Below are positions 10,161 through 17,414 of a stretch of 64,000 bases of DNA, in pieces; the stretch's first letter is position 1; the number at the start of each line of letters is the position of its first letter. Position numbers and translations under genes: made by a program. The stretch comes from Silvibacterium acidisoli. Its GTDB lineage: Bacteria; Acidobacteriota; Terriglobia; Terriglobales; Acidobacteriaceae. The notes beneath the pieces were generated by a model. That model worked only from the letters and a program-made list of their open reading frames with translations. It had not been told where the DNA came from and did not search any database. Where the stretch lies: the NCBI GenBank assembly GCA_022870745.1, contig CP085323.1, forward strand, positions 4,216,001 through 4,280,000, given 5' to 3'.

Positions 10161-10331
10161 GATGGACCTTTCTGGCGGCAGTTGCCTGGGTGCCGCATCC
10201 TTCGTATGAGCGCAAGGATAATTGAAAGCGTCACGTGGAAACAAAAACTGATATCGAGATTTGTCCAAGGAATCAGGAATTTAAAGAAGAGCGGCGCCCA
10301 TCCCGGTCCAAGGACTGTTTCTCGGAAAGAA

Positions 10332-10355
10332 ATGCCGGGCCCTGGGGCCCGGCAT
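10332..10355 (-). terminator. Intrinsic terminator for the outer-membrane protein gene
   Basis: GC-rich stem ATGCCGGGCCC / GGGCCCGGCAT, flanked by T-rich sequence on both strands. It begins 22 bp past the stop of the minus-strand gene ending at 10378. Confidence 0.8.
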
Positions 10356-10377
10356 TTTTCCGCAAAGAGCGAAGGCT

Positions 10378-11013
10378 TTAGCGTTTCAGGTGAAAGCCGG
10401 TGAAGGTGATGCCGGCCTTGGCCATGAAGCCTCCCGACCAGTCGCCATCGGTCTGTTTCGATGCCACGTATTCCGCGGGAATCAGCTGGAAGCTCACGGA
10501 TTTGCTCAGCCTGGAGTTGACGCCGATTCCCCCGGCAGTCGAGGCCATCCAGTTGATATAGCCATCTCGCGAGTCACGCACCGCGCCGCCTTCGGTAAAT
10601 ACGAATGGCTGCAGGTGATGACGGGGAGCAAGAGTCCACTCCGGGCCGCCCATGAACGCACGGACATTCTCTCCGGCATGAGCGTGGTAGTTTCCCAGAT
10701 CGTCAAATTCGCCGATCGCACTAAGGTGCCTGGTGAAGTAGTACTGCGGCATCGCATACCATCCGATGGTGTAGGTATTTGCTACCCCAGGGGTATTCAG
10801 CAGGTCTGTTTGCAGATAGCTGAAGCCGGCTGAAAATGCCACTTTCGGCGTCGAAAATTCCATCGGTTTTTGGGTTCCGGCGGTCGAAGACATCGAACTG
10901 GAAGTGATTTGAGAATTCTGCTGAGGCCCCGTTGTTGAATCTGCCTGTTGTGCGTGGGTGGAAGCGGCAAGAGACCCTGCAATCACTGCAGTGCAAAGCA
11001 GTTTGTACAGCAT
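10378..11013 (-). CDS. Predicted secreted outer-membrane beta-barrel protein
   Basis: A 211-residue protein with a clear signal peptide (MLYKLLCTAVIAGSLAAS, cleavage near THA-QQ). A Ser/Thr/Gln-rich segment is followed by alternating hydrophobic strands (VAFSAGFSYLQTDL, TIGWYAMPQYYFT, ITFTGFHLKR), the pattern of small OmpA/OmpX-like outer-membrane barrels. Conserved aromatic and glycine positions suit an eight-stranded barrel, but no specific family is recognised. The start has only a weak upstream CAGGGATTGG. A terminator follows at 10332-10355. Confidence 0.75.
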   Translation of the reverse strand: MLYKLLCTAVIAGSLAASTHAQQADSTTGPQQNSQITSSSMSSTAGTQKPMEFSTPKVAFSAGFSYLQTDLLNTPGVANTYTIGWYAMPQYYFTRHLSAIGEFDDLGNYHAHAGENVRAFMGGPEWTLAPRHHLQPFVFTEGGAVRDSRDGYINWMASTAGGIGVNSRLSKSVSFQLIPAEYVASKQTDGDWSGGFMAKAGITFTGFHLKR

Positions 11014-11314
11014 GAAACAACCAATCCCTGGAGCTATCCCCGTACGACAGCTCCGTGTGTATTTACGTCCTGTTAACAGAGATTGGTATGGGAGGGCATC
11101 GGTTGGTTTGTTTTTTACCAGTGAACCAAGTTTGATTACCGGTAAAAAATTGCATCCATGCGGGTTGCCTGGGATTACAGCAGGCCGTCACATTGCGGCG
11201 CAATTTCTGCGGAAAACTTCCCGTCGAGCCAGGGTCTCGATCTCTAGAGGTGGATCTCCGGCTGGTGATGCCCCATGGCTCGGAATCCAGACATGGGGCG
11301 CCCGTGTCATTCTT
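11014..11314. other. Intergenic region with two inverted repeats
   Basis: No gene seen. An inverted repeat with arms TTTTTTACC (11111-11119) and GGTAAAAAA (11141-11149) lies about 100 bp upstream of the outer-membrane protein start and may be an operator. A second hairpin, GCCCCATG (11270-11277) / CATGGGGC (11292-11299), follows the dehydrogenase stop and may end its transcript, though no T-run follows on the minus strand. Confidence 0.45.
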
Positions 11315-12271
11315 TTAGTAGCCTTGTTTCTTCTCGACCACATTCCTTAGCGGTTCGCTTTTTTCGAACCTTCCGTACTGCTCGATGAAAAAGCGCATGG
11401 CGTCGTCTAGCCACGTGGTTGTGTTGTCGGCGCAGTGCGGCGAAAGCAGCAGATTGTCGAGCTGGTAAAAAGGGTGGCCCGCAGGCAGCGGTTCCGTCTC
11501 GAAGACGTCGAGTCCCGCGCCCTTGATGGTTTTTTCCTTCAGTGCTTTCAGAAGCGGCCGCTCGTCGATGACGGGTCCGCGACCTACATTAATGACAACG
11601 GCTGAAGGCTTCATCGCGGCGAATTCGGCGTCGCTTACCAGATGGTGGGTTTCCGGTGTAAGCGGCGCGGCGACGATCACGTAGTCGCACTTCGCAATCA
11701 GCTTGCATCGGTCTTCCACCGGGTAGAACTTTGCGATCAGCGGATCGGGCTCGTCGGGCAGGCTGCGCTTGGTGGCGAGAATGCGCATGCCCATGGCGTG
11801 CAGGCGCGTGGCGATGGCCCGGCCGATGTCTCCGTAGCCCAGGATGCCGGCGGTCTGGCCGGCGATCTCTTCCACCTCGAACTGCGACCAGACGCCCGCG
11901 ATCTGGTTGCGGCGCATACGCGCGAAGTCCTTGGCGAAATAAAGCACCGCGCCCAGCACAAACTCACCGAGCGACTGGCTGAAGACGCCCTTGCCGTTGG
12001 TCAGCGTGACGGAGCTTTGCACCAGCTCGGGGAAGAGAACGGCATCGAGTCCTGCGGAGCGGGAGTGAACCCAGCGCAGTTTGGGGCAGGCATCGAAGAC
12101 AGTCCGAAGCATGGCTCTCGAACCGTTCCAGTTGAGAAGCACTTCGGCCTCTGCGGCGGAGGAGCCGAAGGCGGCGGTATCGGCTCCGATGATGTGGTGG
12201 ATGTCCTTGAGTTTGGCGAACTGGGGCTCCTGGCTTTTGGCCAGCACGAGTACGGGCTTCTTGTCGCTCAT
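11315..12271 (-). CDS. D-isomer-specific 2-hydroxyacid dehydrogenase (NAD(P)-dependent)
   Basis: Cytoplasmic oxidoreductase of 318 residues interconverting a 2-keto acid and its D-2-hydroxy acid. The Rossmann motif GYGDIG is at residues 145-150. The catalytic set R231 (NVGRGP), E260 (FETEPLP) and H279 (LSPHCADN) is in the expected order and spacing. The start at 12271 (MSDKKPVLVLAKS) is preferred; the frame is open for another 162 codons upstream, but that stretch overlaps the divergent adaptor gene and has no family similarity. The substrate (glyoxylate, hydroxypyruvate or another 2-keto acid) cannot be read from the sequence. Confidence 0.92.
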   Translation of the reverse strand: MSDKKPVLVLAKSQEPQFAKLKDIHHIIGADTAAFGSSAAEAEVLLNWNGSRAMLRTVFDACPKLRWVHSRSAGLDAVLFPELVQSSVTLTNGKGVFSQSLGEFVLGAVLYFAKDFARMRRNQIAGVWSQFEVEEIAGQTAGILGYGDIGRAIATRLHAMGMRILATKRSLPDEPDPLIAKFYPVEDRCKLIAKCDYVIVAAPLTPETHHLVSDAEFAAMKPSAVVINVGRGPVIDERPLLKALKEKTIKGAGLDVFETEPLPAGHPFYQLDNLLLSPHCADNTTTWLDDAMRFFIEQYGRFEKSEPLRNVVEKKQGY

Positions 12272-12322
12272 ACTTCGAGCGTAACGTTTTGTTGGACCTG
12301 AAGGGAAGCGCTTGCCGGATTG

Positions 12323-12338
12323 TGTCCGAAAACGGACA
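12323..12338. promoter_or_regulatory. Candidate enhancer site for the NtrC-type regulator
   Basis: Perfect inverted repeat TGTCCG-AAAA-CGGACA, flanked on both sides by direct repeats of GCCGGAT (12314-12320 and 12339-12345). It lies about 125 bp upstream of the adaptor start, a normal position for an upstream activator site of a Fis-type dimeric regulator, and the operon encodes such a regulator. The link is inference. Confidence 0.5.
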
Positions 12339-12395
12339 GCCGGATACAGATGTGGGCAGTGGCTTTTTCGCCGAGGAGTCACAAGCCGGTACAAG

Positions 12396-12411
12396 TGGCT
12401 TATTATGAGCA
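12396..12411 (+). promoter_or_regulatory. Possible sigma-54 promoter for the adaptor/ABC operon
   Basis: TGGC at -24 and GCA at -12 with GG-N10-GC spacing; the TT of the -12 consensus is absent. It would leave a leader of about 40 nt before the ATG at 12462. A second GG-N10-GC match at 12432-12447 (TGGC...GTGCA) fits the consensus better but would leave a leader of only about 4 nt. Such matches are common by chance in GC-rich DNA. Confidence 0.25.
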
Positions 12412-12461
12412 GCTTGCCTGTCGCGGAAAAATGGCCGTCGGCGTGCAATTCTTTGGGCGTG

Positions 12462-13727
12462 ATGGATATCGCACGGCCTGACATTCGGAAAAAGAAGCTT
12501 CGCCGCAACCTCGTATGGGGAGCGGCTGCGGTGGTTGTAGTCATTGCTGCGGCGGTTGGGGTGTATCGCCTCAAACCGGCCGCCCCAACAGTAGACGCGA
12601 GCACGATCTGGCCGGACACGGTGAAACGCGGGCCGATGGTGCGCCAGGTTCGCGGCCTGGGAACGCTGGTTCCGCGCGAGGACTCGATCGAGCTGATTCC
12701 TGCGCAGACCGACGCGACCGTGGTGCGCATCCGGGTGCTGCCCGGCACCAAGGTCACCCCGGATACGATCCTGATGGACCTCGCGGCTCCGGAGCTGCAG
12801 CAAAAGCTGCTCGATGCGCAGTTGCAGCTGAAGGGCGCGCAGGCCGATTACAAGAGCCTGCAGGCGACCCTGGCCAGTACGCTCATGGACAAGAAAACGG
12901 CTGCCGCCCAGGTCAACGCGGATTACGCACAGGACCAGCTGCAGGCGCAGACAGACAAGAAGCTCTATGACCTGGGCGTGATCTCGGGACTGGCTTACAG
13001 CAAGTCGAAGGGCACTGCCGACCAGCTCAACACGCAGCATGAGCTGAGCCAGCAGCAGGTCGAGACCAATCAGCACGCCATCGAAGTGCAGCTTGCCTCT
13101 TCCCAGGCGAAGATCGAGCAGGCGAAAGCGCTCCTCGATCTCTACCAGAAGCAGGAGAACGCGCTGCAGGTGAAGGCGGGCATCTCCGGCGTGCTTTCGA
13201 CGCTGGCCACGCCGGTGGGAGTGGGGCAGCATGTGACTGCGGGCACTTCGGTGGCCGAGGTCGTGCAGCCGGACAAGCTGAAGGCCGCTCTGAACATTGC
13301 CGAGACCCAGGCGCACGACATCCAGTTGGGCCAGGTGGCAGAGGTCGACACGCATAATGGCATCGTTACCGGCCACGTTACCAGAATTGATCCAACAGTA
13401 TTGAACGGAACGCGCGTCGTTGACGTAACTATGGATGGCGCGCTTCCTCCGGGGGCGGTGCCGCAGTTGAGTGTGGATGGAACCGTCGATCTGGAAAGGC
13501 TTTCCGATGTTCTCTACGTGGGCCGTCCGGCCTTCGGTAATGAGAACAGCACGATCAGCCTCTTCAAGCTCGGGCCGGATGGCAAGACAGCAGAACGGGT
13601 GCAGGTAAAGGTAGGAAAGGTGTCGGTCACACAGATCCAGATTCTCGAAGGACTGAAAGAAGGCGACCGCGTCATCCTTTCGGATATGTCGCGATACGAC
13701 GGCACAGACCGGGTTCGTTTGGATTAG
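12462..13727 (+). CDS. HlyD-family periplasmic adaptor of an ABC-type efflux system
   Basis: Adaptor of 421 residues. It starts MDIARPDIRKKKLRRN, followed by one transmembrane segment (VVVVIAAAVGVYRL) and TVKRGPMVRQVRGLGTLVP, the start of the lipoyl domain. A long coiled-coil hairpin rich in Q/A/K/D occupies roughly residues 110-225, then beta-barrel domains. The ATG at 12462 is chosen because the typical N-terminal anchor begins there; the frame is open back to 12312 but that stretch looks non-coding. It heads an operon of two ABC ATPases, a TolC-family protein and a two-component system, so it probably links an inner-membrane ABC transporter to the outer membrane. Confidence 0.93.
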   Translation: MDIARPDIRKKKLRRNLVWGAAAVVVVIAAAVGVYRLKPAAPTVDASTIWPDTVKRGPMVRQVRGLGTLVPREDSIELIPAQTDATVVRIRVLPGTKVTPDTILMDLAAPELQQKLLDAQLQLKGAQADYKSLQATLASTLMDKKTAAAQVNADYAQDQLQAQTDKKLYDLGVISGLAYSKSKGTADQLNTQHELSQQQVETNQHAIEVQLASSQAKIEQAKALLDLYQKQENALQVKAGISGVLSTLATPVGVGQHVTAGTSVAEVVQPDKLKAALNIAETQAHDIQLGQVAEVDTHNGIVTGHVTRIDPTVLNGTRVVDVTMDGALPPGAVPQLSVDGTVDLERLSDVLYVGRPAFGNENSTISLFKLGPDGKTAERVQVKVGKVSVTQIQILEGLKEGDRVILSDMSRYDGTDRVRLD

Positions 13728-13850
13728 CCATCCAGGCAGCCGCGCCTTTGGCGCCGTCCTTAGTACGGGCAGCAGCGGGCCTTCCTTTGGTCGGCTTTGG
13801 TTTATGGGCTGGTTTTGAAGAAATGCAGATGAAGTCTAGGAGCGTATGGA

Positions 13851-14564
13851 ATGGAAAACAGGCAGGCTTTGATTGAAATTGAGGGCCTAACGAAGGTCTT
13901 CTATACCGATGAAATCGAGACGCACGCGCTCTCGGGGATTCATCTGACGATTTCCAAAGGCGAGTACGTCGCCATGTCCGGCCCTTCAGGCTGCGGCAAG
14001 TCGACGCTGCTCTCGATCATCGGCCTGCTGGATACTCCGACCGGCGGCAAGTATATGCTGAACGGCCACGCGGTTGAGAATCTCAACTTCGCGCAACGCT
14101 CGCGCATCCGCAACCAGGAGATCGGCTTCATCTTCCAGAGCTTCAACCTGATCGGCGATCTCACTGTGTATGAGAATGTCGAGCTGCCGTTGACCTATCG
14201 CACCGGCATGTCTGCCGCTGAGAGAAAGCGCCGCGTACAGGAGTCGCTCGAGCGCGTTTCGATGGCGCACCGCATGAAGCACTATCCTTCGCAGCTTTCC
14301 GGCGGTCAGCAGCAGCGTGTAGCTGTGGCTCGCGCATTGGCGGGTTCGCCGTCGATCCTGCTGGCTGACGAACCGACCGGTAACCTCGACTCGCGCAACG
14401 GTGAAGCCGTGATGGAGCTGCTGCAGAACCTGCACCGTGAAGGTGCGACCATCTGCATGGTGACGCACGATCCCCGCTTTGCACGTCATGCCGAGCGCAA
14501 CATTCACCTCTTCGACGGCAAGGTGGTTGCCGAAGGCGAATTCGCAGAAGCGTCGATGCAATAG
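13851..14564 (+). CDS. ABC transporter ATP-binding protein (MacB/LolD type)
   Basis: A 237-residue nucleotide-binding domain. Walker A is GPSGCGKSTLL, the Q-loop is GFIFQSFNL, the signature is LSGGQQQRVAVARAL, Walker B is ILLADEPTGNLDS, and the H-loop is MVTHDP. All catalytic motifs are canonical. Its sequence class pairs with FtsX-like permeases (MacB, LolCDE), driving export or lipoprotein release rather than import. It lies 123 bp after the adaptor gene and 7 bp before a second ATPase gene; no permease gene is nearby. Confidence 0.94.
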   Translation: MENRQALIEIEGLTKVFYTDEIETHALSGIHLTISKGEYVAMSGPSGCGKSTLLSIIGLLDTPTGGKYMLNGHAVENLNFAQRSRIRNQEIGFIFQSFNLIGDLTVYENVELPLTYRTGMSAAERKRRVQESLERVSMAHRMKHYPSQLSGGQQQRVAVARALAGSPSILLADEPTGNLDSRNGEAVMELLQNLHREGATICMVTHDPRFARHAERNIHLFDGKVVAEGEFAEASMQ

Positions 14565-14571
14565 GGGCCTC

Positions 14572-15270
14572 ATGATTCAGCTGAAAAATATCGAACGCAG
14601 CTACAAGACCGGGGCCGGGCAGACGTGGGTGCTGCGCCGCATCAACCTGGAGATCCGCGAAGGAGAATTCCTGACCATCATGGGACCGTCGGGGGCGGGC
14701 AAGTCGTCGCTGCTGAACGTGCTTGCCCTGCTCGACGACCAGTGGGCAGGGGAGTACTGGCTCAAGGACGAGCCGGTACACCTGATGAATCGCAAGCAGC
14801 GCGCAGAAGTGGCCAAGCGGAATATCGGCATGGTCTTCCAGAGCTATCACCTGCTGGACGACCTGACTGTCGCGGAGAACATCGATCTGCCGCTGACGTA
14901 CAAAAATATGCCGCGCAACGAGCGGCAGGGCATGGTGGCCGATACGCTTGACCGCTTCCAGATCGTCGGCAAGAAGGACCTGTATCCCTCGCAGCTTTCC
15001 GGCGGACAACAGCAGCTTGTAGGCATTGCCCGCGCCGTGATTCACAAGCCCTCGCTGCTGCTTGCCGATGAACCCACCGGCAACCTGCACTCGAGCCAGG
15101 CGAAAGAGATCATGGAGCTCTTCAAGCAGCTCAACGAGCAGGGAACCACCATCGTGCAGGTGACGCACTCGGAGGCGAATGCAGCCTACGGTTCGCGCGT
15201 GATCGAGGTGCGCGATGGCTGGCTGACGATGGATACGGCGCATCCTGAACTGGCTGCTCCTACAGCCTGA
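14572..15270 (+). CDS. Second ABC transporter ATP-binding protein, degenerate D-loop
   Basis: A 232-residue paralogue of the preceding ATPase. The start at 14572 (MIQLKNIERSYKTG) has TAGGGGCC just upstream; an earlier in-frame start would overlap the first ATPase by 86 bp. Walker A GPSGAGKSSLL, Walker B LLADEPTGN and the H-loop VTHSE are intact, but the signature reads LSGGQQQLVGIARA (Leu for the usual Arg) and the D-loop is NLHSSQ, with His where Asp is expected. This suggests an asymmetric ATPase heterodimer with its neighbour, as in many heterodimeric exporters (inference). Confidence 0.93.
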   Translation: MIQLKNIERSYKTGAGQTWVLRRINLEIREGEFLTIMGPSGAGKSSLLNVLALLDDQWAGEYWLKDEPVHLMNRKQRAEVAKRNIGMVFQSYHLLDDLTVAENIDLPLTYKNMPRNERQGMVADTLDRFQIVGKKDLYPSQLSGGQQQLVGIARAVIHKPSLLLADEPTGNLHSSQAKEIMELFKQLNEQGTTIVQVTHSEANAAYGSRVIEVRDGWLTMDTAHPELAAPTA

Positions 15271-15324
15271 TTTGTGTTTTTAGATCTCGAATATAAGGCA
15301 GGAATTTCCTTGAGCAGGTTGAAG

Positions 15325-17298
15325 ATGACAGGGCGTGAAATACGAGTGTGGCAGCGGGTATCGGCGGGCTTGTTGAGCCTGGTGTTGACGCCGGGAGGCT
15401 TTGCGCAGACGACGCCCGAGGCTCCAGCAGCACAACAGCAGGCTGCGCCGCCGAGTATCGCGCAGCAGGCTCAACAGTCGCAGCAGGTAGGACCGGTAAC
15501 GGCGCAAGGGCAGGGGCCATTCCATTTACAGGTGCCCCGTTCGCATAATCCTTTCTCGCCATATATGCCTGCGACTGCGCCACCGCTGAATCTCACCAAC
15601 TCCTCGCGGCTTCACGATCTGATTCGGGACGGCAAGCTTTACCTCTCGCTTCGCGACTGCATTGCACTGGCACTTGAGAACAACCTCGACCTCGCCTACT
15701 TCCGCTACAACATGCCCATTGCGGAAGCCGATTTGTTGCGCACGAAAGCAGGCGGCTCGGCAAATGGTGTGAATACGAGCATCGCGCAGGGAACACAGGG
15801 CGGATTCAGCTCCGGCGGTGTAGGCAGCGGAGGCGGCTCGAGCAGTGGGGCGACGGCTGCCGGCGCTGGCGGTCTTGTTACGTCGACTCTCGGTAATGGT
15901 GCGGCTATCAACTCGTTCGATCCGCAGCTTGGCATACAGGGGTTTGTCGATCACACCACACAGGTACAGGTGAATCAGATTCAGTCCGGTGTGCCGATCC
16001 TGAAGCAAAACACCATTGAGCTGGAGTCCAGCTATTCGCAGGCGTTCCCGCTCGGCACCAATTTCACCGTGACGGACTTCGGCTATCGCGAAACCACGAA
16101 CAGTATTTTTAATATCCTTAGCCCGCAGCTCACGACCAACTTCAACTTCACTATCTATCAGCCGTTGTTGCAGGGTTTCGGGCTTGCTACCAACGAGCGC
16201 TTCATCCATATCGCCAAGAAGAACCTTGAGCTCACGGATCTGGGTTTCCGCGCACAGGTGATCGCCACCATCACTCAGGTGGAAAACATCTATTGGGACC
16301 TGGTGAGTTCCTATCAGGATGCGCAGACCAAGGAGCGTTCTCTAGCCTATGCGAACGAAACCCTTGCAGACGACCAGAAGCAGTTTGACCTCCAGAACAT
16401 TCCTGCCATGCAGGTGATGAAGGATCAGTCCGCCGTGGCGACCAGCGAAGGTGATTTGACGGTCGCAAGAGCGACGCTTCGGCTGAATGAGCTTCTCATC
16501 AAGAATGCCCTTACCAAGACCATCGAAGACCCGACGTTGGCAGAGATGCCGGTTATTCCTCTCGATCTGACGGGCGCAACAGACCCGAAGGAAGTGGAGC
16601 CGATCGATCAGCTCATAGCCGAGGCAGAGAAAAACCGGCCAGACGTCTCTGAAGATCAGATTCAGATGGAGATCGCGCAGAACAACCTGAAGACCATCAA
16701 GAACGAATTGCTTCCAAAGCTTTCTCTCTACGGAGAGTATGTTGGCTACGGCATTGGAGGTCAGCTCAATCCGGCTTGTGCTCTGGGTAACGAATGCAGC
16801 ACAACCCTACCCACGGGCTTTAGCGGTGCTTTTCAGGACACCTTTAACTACTCTTCCCCCGAATACCAGGTCGGTTTTGCGCTGAACATCACTCTCCGCA
16901 ACCGCCAGGCCAAGGCTGATCAGTTTCGTGCTGTGCTGGACTATCGCCAAAAGGAACTGACGTTCGAGCAGCAGAAGAAGAGCATCTTGCTCGACGTGCG
17001 CAACTCGCAGTATGCGCTGCAACAGGCTCAGGCTCGCGTGACGGCGGCGCTGAAGGCTCGCGATCTCGCGCAGAAGACCTTCGACATCGCCAAGCAGGAG
17101 CAGAAGCTGGGCGCGATGTCGAGCTATGACACGCTGACTTCCGAGCAGGCGCTGGCCGTTGCAGAGTCTTCCCTTGCAGTAGCTCAGAGCGCTTTCGAGA
17201 AAGCCAGGGTCGATATCGACCGTGCCACGGGTTCCACGCTAGAGCGTACCGGTGTCTCTCTTGATGACGCGAAGAGCGGCGTCGTAACTCATCAATAG
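15325..17298 (+). CDS. TolC-family outer-membrane efflux protein
   Basis: A 657-residue outer-membrane factor. The signal peptide MTGREIRVWQRVSAGLLSLVL is followed by an Ala/Gln/Pro-rich segment, then OEP-type helices and strands. A Gly/Ser-rich insertion of about 35 residues lies near 15780-15895. The start at 15325 keeps the signal peptide at the N terminus; the frame opens at a GTG at 15274. The long C-terminal helices rich in Q/A/K (YALQQAQARVTAALKARDLA) are the coiled-coil tunnel. The gene sits 54 bp after the second ATPase and should supply the outer-membrane exit duct for this system. Confidence 0.9.
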   Translation: MTGREIRVWQRVSAGLLSLVLTPGGFAQTTPEAPAAQQQAAPPSIAQQAQQSQQVGPVTAQGQGPFHLQVPRSHNPFSPYMPATAPPLNLTNSSRLHDLIRDGKLYLSLRDCIALALENNLDLAYFRYNMPIAEADLLRTKAGGSANGVNTSIAQGTQGGFSSGGVGSGGGSSSGATAAGAGGLVTSTLGNGAAINSFDPQLGIQGFVDHTTQVQVNQIQSGVPILKQNTIELESSYSQAFPLGTNFTVTDFGYRETTNSIFNILSPQLTTNFNFTIYQPLLQGFGLATNERFIHIAKKNLELTDLGFRAQVIATITQVENIYWDLVSSYQDAQTKERSLAYANETLADDQKQFDLQNIPAMQVMKDQSAVATSEGDLTVARATLRLNELLIKNALTKTIEDPTLAEMPVIPLDLTGATDPKEVEPIDQLIAEAEKNRPDVSEDQIQMEIAQNNLKTIKNELLPKLSLYGEYVGYGIGGQLNPACALGNECSTTLPTGFSGAFQDTFNYSSPEYQVGFALNITLRNRQAKADQFRAVLDYRQKELTFEQQKKSILLDVRNSQYALQQAQARVTAALKARDLAQKTFDIAKQEQKLGAMSSYDTLTSEQALAVAESSLAVAQSAFEKARVDIDRATGSTLERTGVSLDDAKSGVVTHQ

Positions 17299-17320
17299 GC
17301 TGCTTCTCGAATGCATTGGC

Positions 17321-17376
17321 GGGCGCGGGCTTCAGCCCGCGCCCTACGGATCAGCAGGAACGGGCCTTCGGGCCCC
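17321..17376. repeat. Pair of GC-rich hairpins between TolC-family and regulator genes
   Basis: Hairpin GGGCGCGGGC-TTCA-GCCCGCGCCC (17321-17344) is followed by GGGCC-TTC-GGGCCC (17362-17375) and a T-rich stretch. The first looks like a REP-type extragenic palindrome. The pair could attenuate transcription or protect mRNA between the pump genes and the two-component genes. Confidence 0.5.
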
Positions 17377-17414
17377 TGAGGTTTCTTTCAAGCGCCGGTA
17401 TACTAAGGCATTCG

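Noticed and set aside
12432-12447. GG-N10-GC sigma-54 match (TGGC...GTGCA) just before the adaptor gene
   Set aside because: It would leave a leader of about four nucleotides before the well-supported ATG, and such matches are frequent by chance in GC-rich sequence; kept only as an alternative to 12396.
12272-12757. N-terminal extension of the hydroxyacid dehydrogenase frame
   Set aside because: The extra 162 codons are antisense to the adaptor gene, Arg/Thr-rich and unlike the family; the enzyme begins normally at 12271.
11964-13376. 470-codon minus-strand frame spanning the adaptor gene
   Set aside because: Shadow of the adaptor and dehydrogenase genes; its ends do not agree with any start signal and its product is Arg/Leu-rich without a domain.
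14161-15243. 360-codon minus-strand frame across both ABC ATPases
   Set aside because: Antisense shadow; the sense strand has all ABC motifs.
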